A stretch of 64,000 nucleotides of DNA from NCBI RefSeq assembly GCF_900129565.1, contig NZ_FQWD01000003.1:62001-126000 (forward strand), read 5' to 3'. Of the stretch, positions 41,064-50,419 are shown in pieces. The translations under genes were made by a program, and so were the position numbers. Within the stretch, counting starts at the first letter, position 1, and every line of letters begins with the position of its first letter. The stretch comes from Marisediminitalea aggregata. GTDB lineage: Bacteria > Pseudomonadota > Gammaproteobacteria > Enterobacterales > Alteromonadaceae. The notes under the pieces are model-generated. The model made no database searches. It was given only the letters and a program-made list of their open reading frames with translations, and was not told the DNA's origin.

Positions 41064-44000
41064 TTATGCTTCTACCAATGAAACGGCCTCGTCAACGTCC
41101 ACGGCAACCATGCGGGAAACCCCTGGTTCTGCCATTGTTACGCCGGTTAAATGACTGGCCATCTCCATCGCGATTTTATTATGGGTAATATAAATAAACT
41201 GTACTGATTTCGACATTTCCGAAACCAGCTTACAAAAACGCCCTACGTTTGCGTCATCCAGCGGCGCGTCCACTTCATCGAGCAGGCAAAACGGTGCCGG
41301 ATTCAGTCTGAATATCGCAAATACCAATGATAAAGCGGTTAGCGCTTTTTCTCCACCGCTAAGCAGATGAATTGTACTATTTTTCTTGCCAGGTGGACGT
41401 GCCATGATGGTCACGCCGGTTTCCAGCAAATCATCGTCGGTTAATGCCAAGTATGCCGAGCCTCCACCAAACACTTTCGGAAACAGTTGTTTCAGATCGT
41501 CATTCACTTGTTCGAAGGTGTGACTAAATCGGGTACGCGTCTCGCGGTCGATCTTGCGAATAGCATTTTGCAATGTGTCCAGCGCTTCATTCAGATCGTC
41601 AAATTGTGCATCCAAATGCGCCTTTCGTTCGGCCTGGATATCGTATTCTTCTACCGCAGCGAGGTTCACTGCGCCCAGTCGACTGATGGCGGCAGTCGTT
41701 TGCTCAAGTTCAGACTGGGTGCGCTTCTCCTCTGCGTCAGCGGGTAAATTTTCAAGGATGGTTTTCAGCGTGACATCAAGTTCATTGAACTGTTCAAGTA
41801 TGGCCGCACCTCTTACTCTGACACCCTCAGCTTCAATTTTCAGGCTATCCAGCTCCTGCTGCCGTTTGGCGATCATAGCGAGTTGACCTTGTTGGCCCTG
41901 CATGGCTTCTGCCAGCATCGACTCAGCGTGTTCGAGTGCGTGTTGACGCTCACTTTTCTGCTCTTCCAACTGTTCTTTGTCCGCTAGATACGCCTGCAGT
42001 TGTTCTTTTTGCTCGTTTTCCGGACTAGCCAGGGATTCCAGCTCCCGGGACAGCGCTTCTTCGCGCCGCCTGGCGTCTTGCGACTGATTGTCCAGTTGTT
42101 GCTGCTGAGCAGCCGTACTTTGTTGTTTATTCCTCAGGTCCTGCAGCTGCAAAGCCTGTTCATGCAGCACCCGGGTATACTGTTCATATTGAGCGCGCTG
42201 ACTGGCCACCTGTTGTTGTAAGCTTTTCCTTTTTGATGCTAACTGCTCTTGTTCTGCGGCTTGTTCTGCTAACTGCTCTTCCAGCGTCGCTAAATTTTCA
42301 TTCAACATAGCCAACTCAATGGCTTCTTCTTCGAACTGGTCTTTTTGACGTGCCAGCTCGTCGTGTAAGCGCTGCTGCTTTTGTTGCTGTTGTTGCTGCT
42401 GTTCGCCAAGCCATTGAATTTGGTGGCTACGCTGTTGCAGTGCATTTTGTTCGGCTGACAACCGGCTTTGATGTTGTTTAAGCGTTTCCTGACACTGAGC
42501 AAGGCTGGCTTCGGCTTGCGACACTTGTTCCGTTAACGCGTTGACTGTTGTCTCTGCACCGGTAATGTCTCCAGCCAACGCAGCGAGCGCTTGCGCGCGT
42601 TGTAACTGCCCTGCCTGTTCGTCTTTCTTACCCATGCGCAGCCAATCTTGTGCCAGCCATTCTCCCGACTCAGTAACAAACAGGTCAAACGACGTGTTGC
42701 CAAGCGACTCTCTGGCTGCGGTTAAATCATCGGCCACGCCAATACGATTAAACACAGCAGGGACTGCAGGGTTATCTAAAAATGCGGCAACAGAACCAGG
42801 CACTTTAATGTCAGTAAACTGCGCTTCAGTAAAATAATGAAAGCCCGGTGTAAACTCAGGCTGCGAAGCTAAGCCACTCTCCAAAGAACAGCCTTGTAAA
42901 ACCTGGGCATCACCGAGCAGTGTCAACACATGTTCGATTAATGCGGCCTTGCCCCTTGCCGGCGTTAACCACTCCCAAAGTGCCACTGCCTCTTCAGGCT
43001 GCGGCTGTTGAGGACTTGACGCTTTTTGTAGGGTTTCCAGAGCGGCATGTTGAGACTGCAACCGTTGTAATTCACCTTTCGCCTCAAGTAACGCTGCATT
43101 TCTGTCAGCGAGGTGCGTTTGCGTTTCTGATACCTGAATTTCCGCTTCAAGCACGGCCTCAGTCAGGCCCTCCACCTGCATTTCAAGGTCGTGTTTCTCG
43201 GCTTCTAACTGCCGTAGACGACTCTCGAAGTCATCCTGCGTGTATTCCCTGAGTTCCTGTTCCAGTTCACCAATGCGCTGCTGTGTACGCATCTGCATTT
43301 GCAGTAGTGTTTGCACTTTACTGTGATGCGTATGCACTTGCTGTTTGTGCTGGTGGTAGGTCTGATCGGCTTGCTGAAATGCTCGCTCATGTTGTTGCAA
43401 AGCCTGCTCAGCTTCCTCTCTTGCAATGTCCAGTTGCTCGCAGGACGCTTGCTTCATTTCATATTCCGGCTCCAGCAACAACCGTTTTTCAGACAATTCC
43501 TCGTGTTGAACAGCCAACTGGGATCGGGTCTCGTCCAAGCGTGCTAGCTGCGCTTCCAATGCCGATAATTCTTGTTGAATCTGCTGTCGGCGCTGCTGAT
43601 TGTGCTGAGCAGACTGCTCAAGACGGGATATGGCGGCACTTACTGTAAACAAAGACTGCTGTAATGTATCCAGTGCCAGCTTATTTTCCTGAGCGGCTAC
43701 CCGGTATTTTTCAATACCGGCTTCATCACCTCGCTGTTTAGCGGTAAGTGCTTCGATATCATTTTTGACCTCCTCTTGTTGCTGTTGCAGTTTTTGTAGC
43801 TGATCATCCTGCTTTAACCATCGAATGGCGGCCAGCTCAGCTTTAAGTTGGCGTTCCTGGGTTTTGAGGGTTTTGTAGCGCCTTGCGGCGGCGGCCTGCC
43901 GTTGCAACTTGTCGAGTTGGCGACCTAATTCACTGCGAACATCTTCCAGACGTTCAAGGTTGTCCTGGGTATGGCGAATGCGGTTTTCTGTCTCGCGACG

Positions 44001-44528
44001 TCGCTCTTTGTATTTGGAAATCCCAGCGGCTTCCTCAATAAAAACACGCAATTCCTGAGGCTTAGATTCGATTAATCGGGAAATCATTCCCTGCTCAATA
44101 ATTGCATAGCTTCGCGGGCCTAAACCGGTGCCCAGAAACAGATCGGTCACATCGCGGCGGCGACATTTACTGGCATTTAGATAATAAGTGGACACGGCGT
44201 CACGGGTAACGACGCGTTTAATTGATAATTCATTGTACTTGGCGTATTCGCCCGCGATCCTGCCACTGCTGTTGTCAAACACCAGCTCAACACTGCACTG
44301 ACCTACCGCTTTACGCGCAGATGAACCGTTAAAAATGACGTCTGTCATGGCATCGCCACGCAGATTTTTCGCAGAGCTTTCGCCCAGTACCCAACGCACC
44401 GCATCAATCACATTCGATTTGCCACAGCCGTTAGGACCGACAATCGCGGTCATATCACCGGGAAACGGGATACTGGTTGGGTCAACAAACGACTTGAAGC
44501 CGGCGAGCTTTATTTTTTTCAGGCGCAT
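41064..44528 (-). CDS. smc: chromosome segregation protein SMC
   Basis: ATPase that compacts and segregates the chromosome. It is 1,154 residues from ATG 44528, where GGAGG lies 7 nt upstream. The N-terminal P-loop is VGPNGCGKSNVIDA near 30-43. Two long Gln/Glu-rich coiled coils (about 165-500 and 650-990) flank a hinge near 510-640. The C-terminal head has LSGGEKALTALSLVFA and LLDEVDAPLDDANV. Having SMC rather than MukB separates this organism from Enterobacterales and Vibrionaceae. A Gln-rich stretch with a run of Q at 730-745 is encoded by a CTG/TTG-rich low-complexity segment. Confidence 0.97.
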   Translation of the reverse strand: MRLKKIKLAGFKSFVDPTSIPFPGDMTAIVGPNGCGKSNVIDAVRWVLGESSAKNLRGDAMTDVIFNGSSARKAVGQCSVELVFDNSSGRIAGEYAKYNELSIKRVVTRDAVSTYYLNASKCRRRDVTDLFLGTGLGPRSYAIIEQGMISRLIESKPQELRVFIEEAAGISKYKERRRETENRIRHTQDNLERLEDVRSELGRQLDKLQRQAAAARRYKTLKTQERQLKAELAAIRWLKQDDQLQKLQQQQEEVKNDIEALTAKQRGDEAGIEKYRVAAQENKLALDTLQQSLFTVSAAISRLEQSAQHNQQRRQQIQQELSALEAQLARLDETRSQLAVQHEELSEKRLLLEPEYEMKQASCEQLDIAREEAEQALQQHERAFQQADQTYHQHKQQVHTHHSKVQTLLQMQMRTQQRIGELEQELREYTQDDFESRLRQLEAEKHDLEMQVEGLTEAVLEAEIQVSETQTHLADRNAALLEAKGELQRLQSQHAALETLQKASSPQQPQPEEAVALWEWLTPARGKAALIEHVLTLLGDAQVLQGCSLESGLASQPEFTPGFHYFTEAQFTDIKVPGSVAAFLDNPAVPAVFNRIGVADDLTAARESLGNTSFDLFVTESGEWLAQDWLRMGKKDEQAGQLQRAQALAALAGDITGAETTVNALTEQVSQAEASLAQCQETLKQHQSRLSAEQNALQQRSHQIQWLGEQQQQQQQKQQRLHDELARQKDQFEEEAIELAMLNENLATLEEQLAEQAAEQEQLASKRKSLQQQVASQRAQYEQYTRVLHEQALQLQDLRNKQQSTAAQQQQLDNQSQDARRREEALSRELESLASPENEQKEQLQAYLADKEQLEEQKSERQHALEHAESMLAEAMQGQQGQLAMIAKRQQELDSLKIEAEGVRVRGAAILEQFNELDVTLKTILENLPADAEEKRTQSELEQTTAAISRLGAVNLAAVEEYDIQAERKAHLDAQFDDLNEALDTLQNAIRKIDRETRTRFSHTFEQVNDDLKQLFPKVFGGGSAYLALTDDDLLETGVTIMARPPGKKNSTIHLLSGGEKALTALSLVFAIFRLNPAPFCLLDEVDAPLDDANVGRFCKLVSEMSKSVQFIYITHNKIAMEMASHLTGVTMAEPGVSRMVAVDVDEAVSLVEA

Positions 44529-44693
44529 AATAAACCTCCGCATCGAAACGACATCGAGCGGACAGCGGACATAGCCGAAGAATAAAGCATTCCCGGGCTA
44601 ATTCTGTCGTGAGTTGAACTGTTCACGTGCGCACTGTTGAGTTGTTATTATTAGTTGAATGTAACAAAGTTCATCAACTGTAACAATTAACAA

Positions 44694-44722
44694 TTCACTG
44701 TTATCCCTAACACTTTTATACT
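44694..44722 (+). promoter_or_regulatory. candidate promoter of cysZ
   Basis: TTCACT (44694-44699) is followed after 17 bp by TATACT (44717-44722), 28 bp before the cysZ ATG. The 207-bp gap also serves divergent smc and contains several TAACA(A/T) words. Confidence 0.5.
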
Positions 44723-44750
44723 GATTTCTCTTGCATTATCTGGAGTTACT

Positions 44751-45500
44751 ATGCCGCATCGAAGTGGATTTGGTTATTTTGGTTCAGGGTTTGACCTGAT
44801 CACAACAAAAGGCCTGAAACGGTTTGTCTTTGTCCCGCTTTTCATCAATCTGGTGTTGTTCTCAACGGCATTTTATTTCTTACTGGGCGAAATTCAGGGC
44901 GGAATAGATTATATAACCGGGCTGATCCCGGACTGGCTGGGCTGGTTAAAAACCGCGATAAACTTCTTCGTCTGGCCGCTGGCCGTGATAAGCATTTTAC
45001 TGTCGTTCGCATTGATTTTTGGCACCCTGGCAAATTGGATCGCCGCGCCATTTAACGGCCTGTTGGCTGAAAAAGTCGAGCGGCATTTAACCGGGCAAAG
45101 TCTGGGTGATGAAGGGCTAATGGCCATCGTCAAAGACTTGCCGCGTACGTTTGGCCGTGAAGTCACTAAGTTGATTTACTACTTGCCGAGGGCGCTGGGT
45201 TTTCTGTTACTGTTTTTCTTTTTACCGGTTATTGGCCAAATACTGTGGTTTTTATTTGGCGCCTGGATGATGGCCATCCAGTACTGTGACTATCCTTTCG
45301 ATAACCACAAGGTCCCCTTTAAAACCATGCGCCTGCATTTGGGCGATCGCAAAAGTCTGAGTTTCTCGTTTGGCATTGCGGTGAATGTGATGGCGATGAT
45401 CCCTATCATCAACTTTTTGGTAATGCCCGTTGCCATTTGTGGTGCGACCGCCATGTGGGTCAATGAATATCGGCCTACGGTGTTAAATCGGGATCAATAA
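44751..45500 (+). CDS. cysZ: CysZ-type sulfate transporter / EI24-domain membrane protein
   Basis: Inner-membrane protein that imports sulfate for cysteine synthesis in E. coli. It is 249 residues, with about four helices and the CysZ signature near the N-terminus (FDLITTKGLKRFVFVPLFIN). The central segment has AAPFNGLLAEKVERHLTG and PRTFGREVTKLIYYLPRA. An RBS (GGAGTT) precedes the ATG. Its last 26 bp overlap the 3' end of the convergent Sel1/metallopeptidase gene. Confidence 0.94.
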   Translation: MPHRSGFGYFGSGFDLITTKGLKRFVFVPLFINLVLFSTAFYFLLGEIQGGIDYITGLIPDWLGWLKTAINFFVWPLAVISILLSFALIFGTLANWIAAPFNGLLAEKVERHLTGQSLGDEGLMAIVKDLPRTFGREVTKLIYYLPRALGFLLLFFFLPVIGQILWFLFGAWMMAIQYCDYPFDNHKVPFKTMRLHLGDRKSLSFSFGIAVNVMAMIPIINFLVMPVAICGATAMWVNEYRPTVLNRDQ

Positions 45501-46986
45501 GCGTCTCATCAGGCGCTGGTTCTGCTGGCAGTGGTAAAAACGCTGCCTTTTCCTGACGCACGCGCTCTAGCCAGAACGCGGCTTGTTCAGTTTGCTTTGC
45601 GCGTTGAAACGTCTGAAATAAATTCATCGACACGGTGCGCTGTACACCGGGGTCGTTTAAACGCTGTTGCCAAATACTTAAATACAGCGGCGGGATGTAC
45701 TTCGCATCATGATTTTCCAGAAACGTCATACGCTCGCTGGGTTTATAGCTTGGCTGACGAATATTGTGGCAGGTTCTGGCTGGATATAACCGCACCGGGA
45801 ACTCAATGGCCTGCCATTGCGCTATGTTGTCCAATGGCGCATAGGTAATTTCTCCCAGGAACACCAAGTTGGGGGCGGTTTTACGGCTACAGTATTCTCT
45901 TGCCAATCCGGCAGTAAGCGGATATTCATCGACGAACCCGACAAAGTGCGCTAATTCGTGTACAAATACGCTGTAGGTGTCGCCTACATCCAGATACATA
46001 ACACCATTGTTGACATTCGCCTTACCACTTTGTGCCAAGACCATAAGGTGCGTAATATTGTTCGCCTCAACCGTTTCGGCCAGCGGCCTGATATCACAGC
46101 CCAACCTGCCCTGACCACGCCAATTAGCATCGCATCGCATTGTGTTGTCTGCTAACCACTGTGGTGTCGCCACACACAACGACAGCGATTGCAGTCGTCG
46201 GTCCCGTTTAAATTGACGAAAGATACGATCTGCCTGAACCATTTCTGCCAACCCCGTTGCCAAAGGTTGCATACGTTGACGACATTGGGCGGTCAGCCAG
46301 TTATCAGGTAAAGAAGAAGCTAATTGATTGCGCAGGGCTGAGACCGAGACGGGCTGATAACGATTTAGCACAGATAACACTTCGGCCGCTTCTTCGTGCT
46401 CATGTTCTGCTGCAAACTCGAACAACGCCTTGGCTTCTTCTTTTTCGCCATGCTGCCAGCGCAAATACGCTAACTGAAATGCGCTTTGCGGATCGGTATC
46501 GGCAGTTTGTGCCAACCAGGGCTCAGCTAACTCGGGCTGTTGATACAACAGATACCAGTCTGCCAACGCGGTTTGCGCTTCAAACAAGCCTTGCTCGGCG
46601 GCCGCTGTAAGCCAACTGGCACGATGGGAATAATCATCGCGGCTCAGGGCAAATTCATATTGGGCTTGTGCTACACCGCCCCTTGCTGCTAACCGAACCA
46701 AACGCTGGGAAATACGGGGGTTATCCTCAATGCGGGAAAGTGTTAATGCAGCAGGTGCATAGCCAAGACCAATGAGCTTTTCGAGCCAATACCCATCTTG
46801 CTTTTGCTCAGCAAAATCGTGCAGCTGCTGTTGCGCTTGTTGACTGCCCTGCTCTGACGCGATCCAAAGTAGAGACGCCGGTTCCTCAGCGTGTTGAGCA
46901 TTGCTTAGCAGTTGTGTGTTTAACTGGCCGGTATCAGCCGCTATTGTCAGCGACGTAAATACAACCAGACAAGTGGCTCTAAACAT
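45475..46986 (-). CDS. predicted exported zinc metallopeptidase with Sel1-like repeats
   Basis: A 503-residue protein with a short signal peptide (MFRATCLVVFTSLTIA), then about four Sel1/TPR-like helical repeats (about 35-205; for example AAEQGLFEAQTALADWYLL). A C-terminal domain holds VFVHELAHFVGFVDEYPL near 341-358. This HExxH plus a downstream DEY resembles the M64 (IgA-peptidase-like) zinc motif; the Glu in HELAH would be catalytic. The gene starts 8 bp after nlpI, so the two form an operon, and it lacks its own ribosome site. I infer a periplasmic protease working with NlpI; the substrate is unknown. Its 3' end overlaps cysZ. Confidence 0.82.
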   Translation of the reverse strand: MFRATCLVVFTSLTIAADTGQLNTQLLSNAQHAEEPASLLWIASEQGSQQAQQQLHDFAEQKQDGYWLEKLIGLGYAPAALTLSRIEDNPRISQRLVRLAARGGVAQAQYEFALSRDDYSHRASWLTAAAEQGLFEAQTALADWYLLYQQPELAEPWLAQTADTDPQSAFQLAYLRWQHGEKEEAKALFEFAAEHEHEEAAEVLSVLNRYQPVSVSALRNQLASSLPDNWLTAQCRQRMQPLATGLAEMVQADRIFRQFKRDRRLQSLSLCVATPQWLADNTMRCDANWRGQGRLGCDIRPLAETVEANNITHLMVLAQSGKANVNNGVMYLDVGDTYSVFVHELAHFVGFVDEYPLTAGLAREYCSRKTAPNLVFLGEITYAPLDNIAQWQAIEFPVRLYPARTCHNIRQPSYKPSERMTFLENHDAKYIPPLYLSIWQQRLNDPGVQRTVSMNLFQTFQRAKQTEQAAFWLERVRQEKAAFLPLPAEPAPDETLIDPDLTP

Positions 46987-46994
46987 GTAGCGCG

Positions 46995-47873
46995 TTATTC
47001 AGACACGGAATTCTGACGCAGGCGTTCCAGCTCAAGGCGTGCGTAGCGATGCTCAACGTATTCAAAAACGTTGGTACTGAGTGCGAATTTAAAATAGTTT
47101 GACGCGATACCAGGCTGTTCCTTTTCCTCGTGATACTTGCCTAAATAAAAATAGGCTTCGCACAAGCGATCGGTGAGTTCTTTCTCGCTGGTAACACCCG
47201 TTAATAATGAGTCGAGTAGCTGGGTTTCGGAGGCGGTTCCCAGAAACATGTCTACCAGTTTTGTGGCCCAGTGTTGTTCTGCCAGTTCAGCGCGCCGGTT
47301 GGCCAACTTTACTTTTGCTGTTTCAGGCGACACCTGCTTATCGGCAAAATAAGCCCAGAGTGCCCGAAAGGGATCATTGGGCGCTTTCTCGGCAAACGTG
47401 GCTAAATCTTTTACCGCAAGATCAGGACGACCGCCATAATAGAGTGCAATACCACGATTCAAAAACGCAAACTCGTATTCTGGGTCGATTTCCAACGTGG
47501 AGTCGAATGCTTCATACGCCTGACTAAACTCGCGTTGCTGAATCAGGTGTACACCCAACGAGTTATAGGCTTCTGCCATGTCGGGTTTAAAATTGATGGC
47601 GCGATTGTAATCGAATTGCGCGAGCCCGCTTAGGCCCACGCTGTCGTATAGCATACCGCGTTGAAAGTGGATTTGGGCTTTATCGCTGTCGGTGAGTTGG
47701 ACATTACTTAAAATCTGCTCGAAACGGGCAATGGCCACCTGCGAACGGATGCTGACAGGTGCAGGCTCCGGCACCAGCAGGTTACCCATTTCGGTTTGTT
47801 TTGCGGTCTCAGGTATTTGCGCACAACCTGCCAGACCCATAACCAATAAAATTGCACTCAAACGACTCAGCAT
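46995..47873 (-). CDS. nlpI: lipoprotein NlpI, TPR-containing protease adaptor
   Basis: Outer-membrane lipoprotein of 292 residues from ATG 47873. Signal peptide and lipobox LAGC put the lipidated Cys at 17. TPR helices follow, for example FDYNRAINFKPDMAEAYNSLGVHLI and FDSTLEIDPEYEFAFLNRGIALYY blocks (about 90-165). In E. coli NlpI is an adaptor that brings the peptidoglycan hydrolase MepS to the protease Prc. A TTG start at 47894 would add seven residues and is unlikely. It is first in an operon with the predicted metallopeptidase. Confidence 0.93.
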   Translation of the reverse strand: MLSRLSAILLVMGLAGCAQIPETAKQTEMGNLLVPEPAPVSIRSQVAIARFEQILSNVQLTDSDKAQIHFQRGMLYDSVGLSGLAQFDYNRAINFKPDMAEAYNSLGVHLIQQREFSQAYEAFDSTLEIDPEYEFAFLNRGIALYYGGRPDLAVKDLATFAEKAPNDPFRALWAYFADKQVSPETAKVKLANRRAELAEQHWATKLVDMFLGTASETQLLDSLLTGVTSEKELTDRLCEAYFYLGKYHEEKEQPGIASNYFKFALSTNVFEYVEHRYARLELERLRQNSVSE

Positions 47874-47981
47874 ATGATAAATTTTTCTGTCCAATCCATT
47901 CCAGTTGTAGTTACTATAACAGAAGATACCGCAGTTAATGCACTGTCGGATCAGGAAAATAGCAAAAACAGGAAATAAAAT

Positions 47982-48374
47982 TTGTTAGAAAAATTAAAAA
48001 GCGCGGCACTAAACGCGCAGAAGAATGCTTATGCGCCCTATTCCAAATTCAGAGTTGGCGCCGCATTAGAAGCAAACGACGGAAACGTGTATTTTGGGTG
48101 TAACGTAGAAAATGCAGCCTATCCCCTGGGGCAGTGTGCAGAGGCTACCGCTATCGGCACTATGATTGCGCAAGGCGCTTCTGCCATAAAGCAAATCGTC
48201 ATAGCCAGCCCTACCGAGACTTTTTGTTATCCCTGTGGTGGATGCAGACAGAAAATTGCAGAATTTGCAGAGGCATCCACGCCTGTTGTAATGATTACGC
48301 CAGAAGGCAATAGTACTGAAACCACCGTGGGTGAATTATTACCTGAAGGTTTTACACTCACACCGCAGGATTAA
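47982..48374 (+). CDS. cdd: cytidine deaminase (small tetrameric type)
   Basis: Converts cytidine and deoxycytidine to uridine forms in pyrimidine salvage. It is 130 residues, the short homotetrameric type, unlike the long E. coli enzyme. Zinc ligands are C52, C85 and C88, with catalytic Glu54 in QCAEATA and PCGGCRQ. The start is TTG, supported by AGGAAA 6 nt upstream. It is divergent from nlpI and followed by a terminator. Confidence 0.95.
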   Translation: MLEKLKSAALNAQKNAYAPYSKFRVGAALEANDGNVYFGCNVENAAYPLGQCAEATAIGTMIAQGASAIKQIVIASPTETFCYPCGGCRQKIAEFAEASTPVVMITPEGNSTETTVGELLPEGFTLTPQD

Positions 48375-48409
48375 TTACGGTATTTGCCCTCATAAACAAG
48401 AAGATGAAC

Positions 48410-48453
48410 AAAAAGCGGTAATTTGTATAAACCATACAATGCCGCTTTTTTTA
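48410..48453 (+). terminator. cdd terminator
   Basis: AAAAAGCGG pairs with CCGCTTTTT, and the loop contains a second stem TTGTAT/ATACAA. A T run follows, just before the serine hydrolase ribosome site. Confidence 0.82.
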
Positions 48454-48464
48454 TAAGGATAATT

Positions 48465-49973
48465 ATGATGAAACGGATTTCGCCTGCCCTGACCATTGCC
48501 ATAGTGTCGCTACTTGTCACAGGTTGCCAACCCGCTGACGTTAGCCCATCCAGCGAATCAATGACTGCCGAAACAGTGATACCCGCACAGACACAGCTAT
48601 TGAACGGACTGACACCGCCTGTGCGTATTATGAATCGACCGGCACAAACACAAAGTCTGGCGCAGCGGCTTGAACATCATCAGGTGCCGGGGGTTTCCAT
48701 TGCCATCATGCAAAACGGTCGCATCGCCTGGACTTTGGAGCACGGTGTTAAGGATCTAACCACCGGGCAACCTGTCGACAGCGATACGGTTTTTCAGGCT
48801 GGAAGCATTTCTAAACCGACTTTTGCCGCAGTGTTAATGAAATACCGTGAAACCCATGGACTGGATTTAGACGCTGACGTAAACGGGCTGCTAACAAGCT
48901 GGCAAGTACCGGAACACCCATGGAGCGATCAAGAGCCCGTTACGTTGCGTCGCCTATTAAGTCACTCAGCTGGCACAACGGTGCATGGCTTTCCCGGTTA
49001 TGCCAAAGGTGAAGCCATTCCAACTCTGGTGCAAGTGCTGGATGGAACTCCGCCTGCCAACACCGCAGCCGTTGTGGTAGATATAAAACCGGGCAGCACG
49101 ATGCGCTATTCTGGCGGTGGTACCACCATTGCTCAACTTTTACTGCAGGACGTGTCTTCAGAGCCACTCACTGCGATGGCCGAGCAATTGCTGTTTTCAC
49201 CACTGGGTATGACACGGTCGGGATTTACACAGCCAATTTCAGCCGAATTGGCTGCCAATATGGCGACACCTTATGATGATGCAGGCAATCCCGTAGAAGG
49301 TGGAGCTCATACCTATGCAACACTAGCGGCAGCGGGTATGTGGAGTACGCCTAGTGACTTGTTGCGTTTAGGCGCAGAAATAAGACAAAGCTATCTCACT
49401 GATGATAAGGAAAACTGGTTATCACAGGCGAGTGCAAAAGACATGCTGACATCCAATTCTCCAACCGGATCACCACCCCATGTGGGTATTGGGTATTTTT
49501 TATATAAAGAAGATAACAATCTGATCGGGTTTGCCCATGGTGGTGCCGATGCCGGGTTCATGTCGCAGTTTTATCTGGAAATCGAAACGGGTAACGGCTA
49601 CGCCATCATGACCAACGGCGATAATGGCAGGCAGTTAATTCGAGAGCTGGAAATCCGCATAAAAGAAGCGTTCGAGATTGGTTATGAAGAACCCACCTAC
49701 AAAACGATACCGGAAACGCCTGACAAAATAATAGCAGAATACCTTGGTACCTATCGTGTTACTTCGCCCGTAGAGGTCGATATAGTATTGAGCCCGGCTC
49801 CCGAGGGATTCCGACTAACCGCACTGCCCTACATCGATAATGAAATGCACTGGCATGAAGGCGATGGACGCTTTTTTGCCTTGGACGGCAGTACCATTCA
49901 CTTCGAGCGTAATGAAGATGGACAAATAACGACGCTGGTCATGGACAACCGCATTCGCGGTACCCGGCAATAG
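48465..49973 (+). CDS. beta-lactamase family serine hydrolase, lipoprotein
   Basis: A 502-residue lipoprotein (lipobox LVTGC, Cys21) of the class C beta-lactamase/PBP4-like esterase superfamily. Active-site SxxK is S114-K117 in QAGSISKPTFA. The second motif is YSG in MRYSGGGTTIAQ, and HGG in AHGGADAGFM replaces KTG. The C-terminal about 100 residues form an extra beta-rich (lipocalin-like) domain typical of D-aminopeptidase or esterase members. Start ATG 48465 has AAGGAT upstream. HGG and the extra domain favour an esterase or peptidase over a true beta-lactamase; the substrate is unknown. Confidence 0.9.
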   Translation: MMKRISPALTIAIVSLLVTGCQPADVSPSSESMTAETVIPAQTQLLNGLTPPVRIMNRPAQTQSLAQRLEHHQVPGVSIAIMQNGRIAWTLEHGVKDLTTGQPVDSDTVFQAGSISKPTFAAVLMKYRETHGLDLDADVNGLLTSWQVPEHPWSDQEPVTLRRLLSHSAGTTVHGFPGYAKGEAIPTLVQVLDGTPPANTAAVVVDIKPGSTMRYSGGGTTIAQLLLQDVSSEPLTAMAEQLLFSPLGMTRSGFTQPISAELAANMATPYDDAGNPVEGGAHTYATLAAAGMWSTPSDLLRLGAEIRQSYLTDDKENWLSQASAKDMLTSNSPTGSPPHVGIGYFLYKEDNNLIGFAHGGADAGFMSQFYLEIETGNGYAIMTNGDNGRQLIRELEIRIKEAFEIGYEEPTYKTIPETPDKIIAEYLGTYRVTSPVEVDIVLSPAPEGFRLTALPYIDNEMHWHEGDGRFFALDGSTIHFERNEDGQITTLVMDNRIRGTRQ

Positions 49974-49974
49974 C

Positions 49975-50007
49975 AAAAAGGCTGGAAGCATACCTGCAAC
50001 CAGCCTT
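49975..50007 (-). terminator. terminator after the DUF1244 gene
   Basis: On the minus strand AAGGCTGG pairs with CCAGCCTT, followed by TTTGC. It is 53 bp past the DUF1244 stop and may also slow plus-strand transcription of the serine hydrolase gene. Confidence 0.65.
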
Positions 50008-50059
50008 GGTACTTTTCGTTAAACTGATTTCAGTTAATCAATTTGTATGCCTACAGCAA

Positions 50060-50362
50060 TCAAGACTTTTTCTTTGCCTGGCGGGCGTTAAACGCGGCCA
50101 TTTGCTCGTCGGTAGCCGGTAACTGATGGTGCTCTTTCCATTCACTGTAAGGCATTTTATAAACTATCTCGCGAGCGGCATCATAATCAATCTCAACGCC
50201 CTCTTCTGCCGCAGCTTTGCTATACCACTTTGCCAGGCAGTTTCTGCAAAAATCCGCCAGGATCATCAAATCGATATTTTGAACGTCCTTATTGGCGTCC
50301 AAATGGTCGATCAGCGTTTGGAATACCTTTGCTTCTATGGCGTTTTGTGTCGCTTTATCCAT
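50060..50362 (-). CDS. DUF1244 family protein
   Basis: A 100-residue soluble protein. ADFCRNCLAKWYSKAA near 36-51 with its CxxC and YKMPYSEWKEHHQ near 68-80 identify DUF1244, a small helical family widespread in Proteobacteria with no established function. It lies 57 bp after pnp on the same strand with a terminator between, so it probably has its own promoter or depends on readthrough. Confidence 0.9.
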   Translation of the reverse strand: MDKATQNAIEAKVFQTLIDHLDANKDVQNIDLMILADFCRNCLAKWYSKAAAEEGVEIDYDAAREIVYKMPYSEWKEHHQLPATDEQMAAFNARQAKKKS

Positions 50363-50375
50363 GATTTTCTCCTAC

Positions 50376-50404
50376 AAAAAAAGGGGCATTAAATGCCCCT
50401 TTTA
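50376..50404 (-). terminator. pnp terminator
   Basis: On the minus strand AAAAGGGGCAT pairs with ATGCCCCTTTT around a 3-nt loop, followed by a T run. It lies 16 bp past the pnp stop. Confidence 0.9.
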
Positions 50405-50419
50405 TTGGTAATTTACCAA

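Noticed and set aside
42330..42420. CTG/TTG-rich tandem-like DNA inside smc
   Set aside because: It encodes a Gln run in the coiled coil and is ordinary low-complexity coding sequence, not a repeat element or CRISPR.
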